Below, in pieces: positions 38,339 through 45,135 of a DNA stretch of 64,000 bases; the stretch's first letter is position 1, and the number at the start of each line of letters is the position of its first letter. The notes beneath the pieces were generated by a model. It did no database searches. It saw nothing but the letters and a program-made list of their open reading frames with translations, and was not told where the DNA came from. Both the position numbers and the translations under genes were made by a program. Source of the stretch: Desulfamplus sp. (GTDB lineage: Bacteria; Desulfobacterota; Desulfobacteria; Desulfobacterales; Desulfobacteraceae); contig JADFZQ010000008.1 of assembly GCA_015232455.1 (NCBI GenBank), positions 1-64,000 on the forward strand, in the 5' to 3' direction.

Positions 38339-39589
38339 TTATTTAGATGTTCTAAGGTATGCCCCCCAATAACCAAGCCCCACAAATACAACTCCTCCAA
38401 TTGTGTTGCCAATAGTTACTGGAATCAAATTTTTGAATAAGAACGCTCCCCATGATATTGTGTTGACATCAACTCCTTCTGGTAAAATACCTGCCCATTT
38501 TGTAAGGAAAATACCTACTGGAATAAAGTACATATTGGCAATACAATGCTCAAACCCTATTGCAACAAACCCCATAATAGGAAAAAAGATGGCTAAAATT
38601 TTACTAACTGTCTGACGAGCTGCAAGTGCCATCCACACAGCCAAACAGACCATCCAGTTACAACCAATAGCACGAATAAGAGCCTCACTAAAATCAAGAT
38701 TGACCTTACTATACGCTATCTTTACCGATGCTGTTGCTAACCCGTTGCCTCCTGTTTTCCATAGACCTGAAAAATAGAATAGAAGAGCCACTATGATAGA
38801 GCCGATAAAATTTGCGGTATAGACAATTCCCCATTTTGCAACCACTTTACCCCATGTAACTCTGCCAGTAATTACGCTTGAAACCATAAGATTATTTCCA
38901 GTAAACAGCTCTGCTCCTGCAATTACTACCAGCATCAAACCAAGACTAAAGGCTGCACCAGATACTAATTTTTTCAAGCCAATCCCTAAAGATGGATTCA
39001 TGTCAAAAGTTACTGTCGTTGAAAAAAGCCCTCCAAAGCCTATATACGCTCCAGCCATCATTCCAAGAACAAATAGAGATAACCAAGGAGATGTAGCTTT
39101 TGCCACTCCAAATGTCTGGGCTACTGTTTCAGCAATTATTTTTGGACCTTTATCGTCCATACTCTGAGTTGGGAACTTTTCTAACATCTTTTCAAACATA
39201 CCCATAGTCTTTTTCTCTTGATTTAATTTGGCATTAATAGCCTTTCGGACAGTTGCAGATATTTCTTCTGGAGTAAAAGGTTTGGGAAGATAATCCATAG
39301 CTCCACGTTTCATAGCTTCTGTTGCCCTTTCCACAGATGGATATCCGCTTATCATTACTACAGCACTATCTGGGGCATCAGACTCAAGCTGTGCAACTAC
39401 ATTCAATCCATCTAATTCTGGCATCTGCCAGTCGCATAGAATAACTGAGTATCTCTTGCTGGCAGCAAGTTGAAGTCCATTTAATGGATTAGTTGTTGTT
39501 GTAACTTCAAAACCCTCTTCTGTAAAAATACGCTGACATGATGCCAATACTGCTGTATCATCGTCTATAATTAACATAGTTTCTCTCAT
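38339..39589 (-). CDS. Response-regulator receiver domain fused to a formate/nitrite (FocA-type) channel
   Basis: A 416-residue two-part protein. Residues 1 to about 122 are a complete receiver: IIDDD acidic pocket, phospho-acceptor Asp near 53 in ILCDWQMPELDG, MISGY with the conserved Ser, and a LPKPF Lys. After a short linker (about 122-160) comes a full FNT channel with six membrane helices: SPWLSLFVLGMMAGAYIGFG, GAELFTGNNL, IGCNWMVCLAVW, and GFEHCIANMYFIPVG near residues 342-356 with the conserved pore His. FNT proteins pass formate, nitrite or hydrosulfide. In FocA the cytoplasmic N-terminal helix is involved in gating, the place occupied here by the receiver. It is encoded 13 bases after a stand-alone response regulator and behind a histidine kinase. 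Direct phosphorylation gating is inference. Confidence 0.9.
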   Translation of the reverse strand: MRETMLIIDDDTAVLASCQRIFTEEGFEVTTTTNPLNGLQLAASKRYSVILCDWQMPELDGLNVVAQLESDAPDSAVVMISGYPSVERATEAMKRGAMDYLPKPFTPEEISATVRKAINAKLNQEKKTMGMFEKMLEKFPTQSMDDKGPKIIAETVAQTFGVAKATSPWLSLFVLGMMAGAYIGFGGLFSTTVTFDMNPSLGIGLKKLVSGAAFSLGLMLVVIAGAELFTGNNLMVSSVITGRVTWGKVVAKWGIVYTANFIGSIIVALLFYFSGLWKTGGNGLATASVKIAYSKVNLDFSEALIRAIGCNWMVCLAVWMALAARQTVSKILAIFFPIMGFVAIGFEHCIANMYFIPVGIFLTKWAGILPEGVDVNTISWGAFLFKNLIPVTIGNTIGGVVFVGLGYWGAYLRTSK

Positions 39590-39602
39590 CTTTTTATCCC
39601 CC

Positions 39603-39965
39603 TTAAGTAAAACTGTTTAAAGCTGTCTTAACAGATTTAATTAACTCTTCTGGTGTAAATGGTTTCGATATATAGTTCTTTACGCCTAACCTTCTTATGT
39701 TTGAGATAGTGTCAGATGTAAGATATCCAGTCATCATCAAAATAGGCATATCAGGTCTTATCTGTTTTGCACATTTTATCATCTCAAAACCATCTTGTCC
39801 TGGCATCTTGATATCGGTCAACATAAGGTCAAAAGCCTTATTAAGGAGAAGAGCCTCTCCCAACTCTACAGTGTTTGCACTCTCTATCTCTATCCCCTCT
39901 GCTTCAAGAACTTTACAACAGCTTTTGATAACAATAAGATCATCATCTACTACTAAGACTTTCAT
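39603..39965 (-). CDS. Single-domain response regulator
   Basis: A 120-residue receiver with nothing else attached. Acidic pocket VVDDD, phospho-acceptor Asp near residue 53 in LMLTDIKMPGQDG, MMTGY with the switch Thr and ISKPF with the conserved Lys. The first codons overlap the kinase stop by 4 bases. It is the middle gene of kinase, regulator and REC-channel, and may act as a phosphate sink or intermediate between the kinase and the channel, or signal elsewhere. Confidence 0.93.
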   Translation of the reverse strand: MKVLVVDDDLIVIKSCCKVLEAEGIEIESANTVELGEALLLNKAFDLMLTDIKMPGQDGFEMIKCAKQIRPDMPILMMTGYLTSDTISNIRRLGVKNYISKPFTPEELIKSVKTALNSFT

Positions 39966-42016
39966 ATTAACACCTCTTTACTATTATCAGATTTTATAAA
40001 ATCATTGAGCAGCTTATGTGGAATCCATATAGTGAAGGTTGTTCCAATATTTAGCTTTGAGTGGACTTTTATAGTACCTCCATGACGCTGAATAATTCCA
40101 GCAGATACAGACAACCCAAGCCCTGTGCCAGCTCCAACCTCTTTTGTTGTGAAAAAGGGGTCAAATATTTTACCTATATTCTCAGGCAAAATACCGCTTC
40201 CAGTATCAGAAATTTCTATTTCAACCCCGTTGTTATTGTTAATTGTGCAACCTTGTGTCTCAATCTTGATTTTGCCTCCTGAAGAAGTTGCGTCTAATGC
40301 GTTGATAATCATGTTTATAAAGACACTTGTACATTGATTTCTATCAAGTAAGAAAAGAGGCAGATTTTTGTCGCTCTTAAAGATAAGATTAACTCCCTTG
40401 ATAAGGGCTTGATTTTCCATCAACTTTACGCTTTTTTCAATAAGTTGGTTTACATCTGTAGGCTCTGTAGATATCTCTGTCTGTCTTGAAAAATCAAGCA
40501 GACTCTTGACAATGTTCCTTACCCGCTCAGTCTGGGTTGCAACTGTTTCTAAATCAGATCGCACTTCACAATCCAAATCTTTTCGCCTTAGAATCATGTG
40601 GGTAAATGTTAAGACTGCTGTGAGGGGATTGTTTATCTCATGAGCAACTCCAGCAGCCAATTTGCCTATACTTGCCTGTTTTTCAGATTGAATCAGGCGG
40701 ATTTCGCTCTCAGCTTTTTGCCGTTTCTCTCTCTCTTGCAGAGCTTGAGTCATAAGAAGAAACTTTTCCTGCAACTGTCCTATATCATCTTTGGAAATAG
40801 CACCTATATCTGGAGATAAATTCCCTTGTGAAATCTCTGCGCTGGCACGAATTAAATGGCTAACAGGACTCATTATGCGACCTGTAAAGAGCCAGCCTAA
40901 AATAATTGCAATTACAACTCCCGTTAATGTTATCCCTGAAAAGATGGCAATAGCCTTTGTCCGTAAATCTAAATATTTAGCTTCCAGTACCCCTACGTAT
41001 AACATTCCAACTCGTTTACCCATTATGTCTGTAATTGGCTCGTATGCAGTGATATACCAATCATCAAGCACTTTGGCTCTATTTGTCCACATTTCACCCT
41101 GTTTGAGAACCCTTGAAGTTACTTCATCTGAAGCAAAAGTTCCTAATGCACGTTTTCCAGAAGAGTCTTTTACGCTGGTGGCAATTCTAAGGTTATTATA
41201 AAATATTGTAGCAGTTCCAACATTGCGTTTTTTATAAATCTCGTTTTTAAAAACAGTCTCTCCAATCTTATCAACAATTTCAGTCTCTTTGTTAATAAGA
41301 AATCCTCCATATATAACCCCTGCTGTTTCTCCTTCATAAATGATAGGAACAGCAGAACCTATTGTTAAAGCTGTTCTATGCTGAGTTGATAGAGCGTCTG
41401 AAGATGAGGCATTTTTTTGTGTAATAGTAACATCTTTAATATCTGCCCTATTTACCAATAAAGGATTTTCTTCTAAAAGTTTGTTGTGCTCCATCACAGA
41501 TGTCCCTGCAATTTTGTTATTATTTTTCAACACACTTAGAACAAATGGGTTTGTAGTCTCAGGAGGAGAGCTATTTTTTGCACTTGTATATCCATATTTT
41601 ACGATCACTCTGCCATGAAGATCAGTTATTCCTGCAAAATCAAGTTGAAGCATATTGACTAATTCATTTACAAGTCCAGCAAGAAGAGGCTCTTGTTCAT
41701 AAGTTAAAGCTCCATTTTTAAACTCTGTACCTGATGCCGCTGCTACCTCAAGTGCTAAACAGACTGAGTAGGCTCTTTCATCGTATATTACACGGGCGAC
41801 ATTAAGGTCTTGTCTAATTCGATTGTTAGCTTCTTCAAGTACTGATTTGTACAGCAGATTCCCTCCGACCAAAATAGATATCAAGCCAATAAGCAAAGAT
41901 ACAACAATAAGGCTGGCAATAAGTTTAAAGCGTATAGAGTAAATTTTAATAATGTTAAAAGTCATAGATTGCATTGCTCCAGTAATTACCCTAATTGATG
42001 TAAAGAGAGTTGACAC
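39962..42016 (-). CDS. Membrane sensor histidine kinase with periplasmic double-Cache domain
   Basis: A 684-residue sensor. A GTG start at 42016 with AGG nearby is the best available. Transmembrane helix 1 is about residues 30-53, followed by a ~300-residue periplasmic region of the sCache/dCache type, helix 2 about 352-375 and a HAMP domain. The kinase core has H-box VAHEINNP (His near 457), an N-box NMIINALDA, then DTGSGILPE and TGLGLSVSAG. This NtrB-like core lacks its own receiver. Cache sensors commonly bind small organic acids, so formate or another carboxylate is a plausible ligand. Its gene overlaps the single-domain regulator, so its output probably reaches the regulator and the REC-channel. 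Confidence 0.93.
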   Translation of the reverse strand: MSTLFTSIRVITGAMQSMTFNIIKIYSIRFKLIASLIVVSLLIGLISILVGGNLLYKSVLEEANNRIRQDLNVARVIYDERAYSVCLALEVAAASGTEFKNGALTYEQEPLLAGLVNELVNMLQLDFAGITDLHGRVIVKYGYTSAKNSSPPETTNPFVLSVLKNNNKIAGTSVMEHNKLLEENPLLVNRADIKDVTITQKNASSSDALSTQHRTALTIGSAVPIIYEGETAGVIYGGFLINKETEIVDKIGETVFKNEIYKKRNVGTATIFYNNLRIATSVKDSSGKRALGTFASDEVTSRVLKQGEMWTNRAKVLDDWYITAYEPITDIMGKRVGMLYVGVLEAKYLDLRTKAIAIFSGITLTGVVIAIILGWLFTGRIMSPVSHLIRASAEISQGNLSPDIGAISKDDIGQLQEKFLLMTQALQEREKRQKAESEIRLIQSEKQASIGKLAAGVAHEINNPLTAVLTFTHMILRRKDLDCEVRSDLETVATQTERVRNIVKSLLDFSRQTEISTEPTDVNQLIEKSVKLMENQALIKGVNLIFKSDKNLPLFLLDRNQCTSVFINMIINALDATSSGGKIKIETQGCTINNNNGVEIEISDTGSGILPENIGKIFDPFFTTKEVGAGTGLGLSVSAGIIQRHGGTIKVHSKLNIGTTFTIWIPHKLLNDFIKSDNSKEVLI

Positions 42017-42380
42017 TTTGACCTAAATCTGTTCTGAGACTGTTAAGATATTTTCCATCTTAAATAATATGTAGTCATCCTATTTTGCAGAAAAACACCT
42101 TGATAACACACTTTGTAAGAGTGCCATTCAGCCGTGGCTGAACTCCAATTAACAGTAACAGAAATTGGTCAACCCATTTAATTTACTTAGAAGGGATATT
42201 AATTACACGTTAAGAGCAAAAGTCATTCCATTTATGGAAGGTTCAAATGAGTGTAGCTTTGTTGAGTTTTTATGGAAAGTAGAGAGGCACAACTTCGCGG
42301 GTTTTACAGTTTGGTTTTTTGTTTGTAAACCTCAATTTTAGCAACGATTTTATTCAACTTTGAAAGCTGCTTTATTTACG
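42017..42380. other. Intergenic region upstream of the histidine kinase operon
   Basis: No gene is apparent. It holds a small perfect hairpin (ttcagcc gt ggctgaa, 42127-42142). The kinase promoter should lie here on the minus strand, but I could not identify clear -35/-10 or sigma-54 elements. Confidence 0.35.
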
Positions 42381-43235
42381 TCAAATAGAGATACACGCCC
42401 CAGTATTTATGTATTCTAACTTCTCCCCCATAACTCCCTTTAAAATATGATAACCCTTTAATCCTGTGCAGTGTCCTGTATAAACTTTCTTTATTGGATA
42501 TTGAAGCATCTGACTTCCTATTGCCTCAATTTCCTGACTGCTCTCTGGCATTAGATGTTCTATTGGAATACCAGCAAGGTGAAAACCTCCTACCACAGCT
42601 TTAATCGGTATATTAGGAAAATTTTGGGTAACTGTCTCAATCATATTCAAGATTCCGTTATGCGAGCATCCTGTTAATACAACTAACTCGTCCTCATCTT
42701 TTAATACAACGATAATTTCATGCTCAAATTTATCGGGTTTCAAAACCCCATTGTTTTCAATCATCAGCTTATCGTTTCCTTTAGGACGCTGATATTTATT
42801 ACAGATGTCGGTTATAATAAATATATTAGGAGCTATCTCAACCATTTCATTAAGAAATAGAAACCTATCTGGATATTTTATAAAAACTTGTTTGTCCAAT
42901 CCAATATGTTTTTTTAATACTCCTCCCAATGCTTTGAACAAAGCATCTCCAGATGGTTGTTTACCAAGATAGATTTTAGACGTTATATTGTTTTCAAGAA
43001 AAAATGAGAGTCCACCACCATGATCATAGTGGTGGTGAGAAATGATAGCCATATCAATTTGAGTTAAGTCAACACCAAGTTTCTTGGCATTTCTTCCAAA
43101 TGCCTCAGATGCACCTGTATCAAACAAAATTTTTTGATTGTTATGTTCAATGTATAGTGAAAGACCATGTTCAGTCTCAAGGTTATTATGGTTATCTGAC
43201 TTTCTATTTTCAATAAGAACTCTTATTTTTATCAT
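42381..43235 (-). CDS. MBL-fold metallo-hydrolase (dihydropterin-phosphate synthase-like group)
   Basis: A 284-residue metallo-beta-lactamase-fold protein. The metal-binding motif SHHHYDHGGG is near residues 67-76, preceded by KILFDTGAS near 36-44. Later ligands are in LTGCSHNG near residue 189, VVGGFHL near 214 and TGHCTG near 256. The domain organisation, including C-terminal Cys-rich GHCTGLKGYHIL, matches the group related to methanopterin-pathway phosphate synthases; members are often mis-named and their substrates are mostly unknown. It lies downstream of a possible 21-residue peptide gene on the same strand. AGAAGGGA precedes the ATG. Confidence 0.88.
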   Translation of the reverse strand: MIKIRVLIENRKSDNHNNLETEHGLSLYIEHNNQKILFDTGASEAFGRNAKKLGVDLTQIDMAIISHHHYDHGGGLSFFLENNITSKIYLGKQPSGDALFKALGGVLKKHIGLDKQVFIKYPDRFLFLNEMVEIAPNIFIITDICNKYQRPKGNDKLMIENNGVLKPDKFEHEIIVVLKDEDELVVLTGCSHNGILNMIETVTQNFPNIPIKAVVGGFHLAGIPIEHLMPESSQEIEAIGSQMLQYPIKKVYTGHCTGLKGYHILKGVMGEKLEYINTGACISI

Positions 43236-43279
43236 AAAATCCCTTCTATAAATTCTGATTTAACATATTGAAATCTTCT

Positions 43280-43345
43280 TTAACATCTACCAACAGCAGC
43301 AGAGGCTATAAATCTCTGTCCAAGAGCAGCAGAGGCTGCTGACAT
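43280..43345 (-). CDS. Possible 21-residue peptide with a strong ribosome binding site
   Basis: ATG at 43345 follows AAGGAG by six bases and opens a 21-codon frame ending TAA at 43280. The product starts MSAASAALGQRFIASA and ends VGRC; it repeats an (A)SAA unit and is small, hydrophobic and Cys-terminal. The DNA repeat agcagcagaggct underlies the two SAA units. It lies 45 bases before the MBL gene and downstream of the flagellar-type gene on the same strand. It could be a leader or signalling peptide, or chance: the frame is short and only the ribosome binding site supports it. Confidence 0.35.
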   Translation of the reverse strand: MSAASAALGQRFIASAAVGRC

Positions 43346-43450
43346 AGAACTCTCCTTAATTATATCGTTTTTTTAAGAGTTACGCAGTTAAGACGCGATG
43401 GGATTGGAAGTAGTGGGACAACCTTAATAACTATTTTTAAATAAGCGTTT

Positions 43451-43795
43451 CTAAGCCTTCATGTTTAGAATAGTTCCCTTCATCTCATCGTCAGTCTGAA
43501 TAGTTTTAACATTAGCACCATAAGCTGACTGATAGTTGATCATACTTGTAAATTCAGTTGCAAGATCAGTATTGGAAAGCTCTTTTGTCGTGCCGTTGCT
43601 CTGTGTTACAAGGGGACCATCTGCTGAGTTTTTGCTCAATGAGACCTTAACCCCTCCATTATTTCCCTCATTCATTACTGTTCTGCTGCTTTTAAAGTTG
43701 TCTGACTCAACATTTGCAATATTGTTTGCAGTAACAGCAATTCCAGTGTCAAACGCTCTTAGTGCTTGAGAACTGCTATTAATAGAAGATACCAT
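43451..43795 (-). CDS. Flagellar basal-body rod-type protein, small form
   Basis: A 114-residue protein containing both conserved ends of flagellar rod/hook proteins. The N-terminal rod motif region is SQALRAFDTGIAVTANNIANVE, with the ANNIAN signature. The C-terminal coil is LATEFTSMINYQSAYGANVKTIQTDDEM. The middle domain is very short, smaller than FlgB or FlgC. I start at ATG 43795, seven bases after GGAGG; a TTG six bases upstream is the alternative. No other flagellar gene is in the window. It may be a rod-like accessory protein. Confidence 0.8.
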   Translation of the reverse strand: MVSSINSSSQALRAFDTGIAVTANNIANVESDNFKSSRTVMNEGNNGGVKVSLSKNSADGPLVTQSNGTTKELSNTDLATEFTSMINYQSAYGANVKTIQTDDEMKGTILNMKA

Positions 43796-43850
43796 AACCA
43801 ACCTCCTTTCAGCTAATTTACTTAAAGCTAATCTAAAGAAATGTTAATAT

Positions 43851-43897
43851 TTAGGAGTTACACGGCTTGGTTTAGAATCCAAGTTCGTAACTCCTAA
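43851..43897. repeat. Nested inverted repeat between the hydrolase and flagellar genes
   Basis: Outer arms ttaggagttac and gtaactcctaa (11 bp, perfect) enclose an inner hairpin cttgg/ccaag. It lies downstream of the isochorismatase-type gene. No T-run follows, so it is more like a palindromic repeat than a terminator. Confidence 0.55.
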
Positions 43898-43942
43898 TTT
43901 CTTATGATGGAACAAGTTTAATTTAATATAATATCGTCAGTA

Positions 43943-44494
43943 CTATTTTACAACCTTAACCATTTTTTTGAAGGCATCACCTTCAGCCGCCTTCATTAGC
44001 TCAAAAATTATCATCTCAGTACTTGTCTCGCAACCTCCAGCCTGAACAATACGTCTTATCCCAATCTTTTTGTTCTCTTTTTTTCTTGATGAAACGCAAT
44101 CAGTAACAACATGAACTTCGCACCCGTTCTTTAGCAAATCTAAAGATGTTTGATATACACATATATGAGATTCAATTCCAACTACAAGAACCTGTTTTCT
44201 GTTAATCGCTCTAAACTGCTCTATAAATTTATCGTTTCCGCAGCAGCTAAATGATTTCTTAGCAATTGGCTTTACGTCGGGCATAAGCTCTTTCATAAGT
44301 GCTGCCACCTCTGGGATTGTAGCTCCAAGTTTTTCTGGAATCTGTTCTACCCATATAACAGGAACATCTAAGATCGCCATACCTTTAATCAATGTTTGAA
44401 GAGAGTCAAAAAGCTCATCTTTGTTATACATTAATTGAGCAAGTTTTCCTTGAACATCAATCACAACCAATACAGTATTCTCTTTTGAAAACAT
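43943..44494 (-). CDS. Isochorismatase-family cysteine hydrolase
   Basis: A 183-residue hydrolase with the family triad: Asp in VLVVIDVQGKL near residue 13, Lys in IAKKSFSC near residue 80 and Cys in VVGIESHICVYQTSLDL near residue 112. The cis-peptide region GIESHIC is typical. Members of this YcaC-like group cleave C-N bonds in amides or related small molecules, but substrates are rarely known. It stands alone on the minus strand, divergent from the nickel transporter operon, with AAGGAG upstream of the ATG. Confidence 0.88.
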   Translation of the reverse strand: MFSKENTVLVVIDVQGKLAQLMYNKDELFDSLQTLIKGMAILDVPVIWVEQIPEKLGATIPEVAALMKELMPDVKPIAKKSFSCCGNDKFIEQFRAINRKQVLVVGIESHICVYQTSLDLLKNGCEVHVVTDCVSSRKKENKKIGIRRIVQAGGCETSTEMIIFELMKAAEGDAFKKMVKVVK

Positions 44495-44600
44495 AATATT
44501 TTTCTCCTTCTGTTCTTTTATATGCTATTTTGTTTGTTCAATCAGTAGCACTACAGCATATCGTTTCACTACTTGCTTTTATTATAGTTCTTATCTATTT

Positions 44601-44640
44601 ATAATAGAGTTTCTCAAATTATAATAGAGTTTTCCAAATT
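44601..44640. repeat. Two tandem 20-bp direct repeats upstream of the hydrolase gene
   Basis: ataatagagtttctcaaatt and ataatagagttttccaaatt are adjacent, 18 of 20 identical, about 110 bases before the hydrolase start and about 120 before the nik promoter. A regulator binding site is possible. Confidence 0.5.
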
Positions 44641-44757
44641 TTATTGGATAAAAATTTAGTTTTGAAAGAGAGAGCTTATAGTCGTATATGCCAAAAAAGA
44701 AGAACGCTGCACCACACAATAGCAGTAATTTATCTACCTCTTTAAAAAAAAATGAGC

Positions 44758-44786
44758 TTGACATATAGATTTCATTTCTCTATTTT
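44758..44786 (+). promoter_or_regulatory. Sigma-70-type promoter for the nik operon
   Basis: TTGACA at 44758-44763 and TATTTT at 44781-44786 with a 17-base spacer. Transcription would begin near 44793, giving a leader of about 340 bases before nikA. Confidence 0.65.
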
Positions 44787-44803
44787 CTTTTTTTAAATTT
44801 TTT

Positions 44804-44862
44804 CGCTCTTGATGCCTTAAATAATCGTATGAAACGATAGGGTGTTACCTAATTCAAGAGTG
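44804..44862 (+). ncRNA. Structured leader RNA candidate (three-way junction) ahead of nikA
   Basis: A 9-bp closing stem (cgctcttga at 44804-44812 with tcaagagtg at 44854-44862, one G-U) encloses a hairpin atcgt/acgat (44824-44838) and a small ggt/acc hairpin. It lies just after the promoter and just before an intrinsic terminator, the layout of a riboswitch or other attenuator. I do not recognise a known class. Confidence 0.4.
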
Positions 44863-44909
44863 CTGGAACAATTTAAGCAGATTAAGTAAAAATTAGTATA
44901 AAATAACAA

Positions 44910-44969
44910 AAAGCCATGAAGGTTAAATCTGAAGAGAACTTCAGAAGATTAATCTTCATGGCTTTTTTT
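44910..44969 (+). terminator. Intrinsic terminator in the nikA leader
   Basis: aaagccatgaaggtt pairs with aatcttcatggcttt (one G-U), with an inner tctgaag/cttcaga hairpin. It is followed by a T-rich tail from 44963. It is 166 bases before nikA and after the promoter, so readthrough would be needed for expression. Confidence 0.8.
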
Positions 44970-45004
44970 GTTTTAATTTTTTGTCGTAGATTTTTTTGAT
45001 TAGT

Positions 45005-45030
45005 TAGGGAACAACGATCGTTGTTCCCTA
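45005..45030. repeat. Perfect 26-bp palindrome
   Basis: tagggaacaacga followed directly by its reverse complement. The outer TAGGG/CCCTA ends resemble the other palindromic elements near the nik genes. It may be an operator or a REP-like element. Confidence 0.7.
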
Positions 45031-45135
45031 CTACACTATGACCTTGCCTTGTATAATTTCGGGCATTATTAAATCTTTATTCCTTAACAACAAGCAATAT
45101 AAAACAACAATCTAATTTTAGGAGGTAACTTATCA

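Noticed and set aside
40791-41201. 136-codon plus-strand frame opposite the histidine kinase
   Set aside because: Shadow of conserved HAMP and Cache coding sequence.
44829-44851. NikR half-site GTATGA or GTGTTAC upstream of nikA
   Set aside because: Only half-sites are present; the second half at the expected spacing is missing.
44839-44851. T-box-like AGGGTG..ACC motif in the nik leader
   Set aside because: The match to the T-box core is incomplete, there is no tRNA-related downstream gene and the fold differs.
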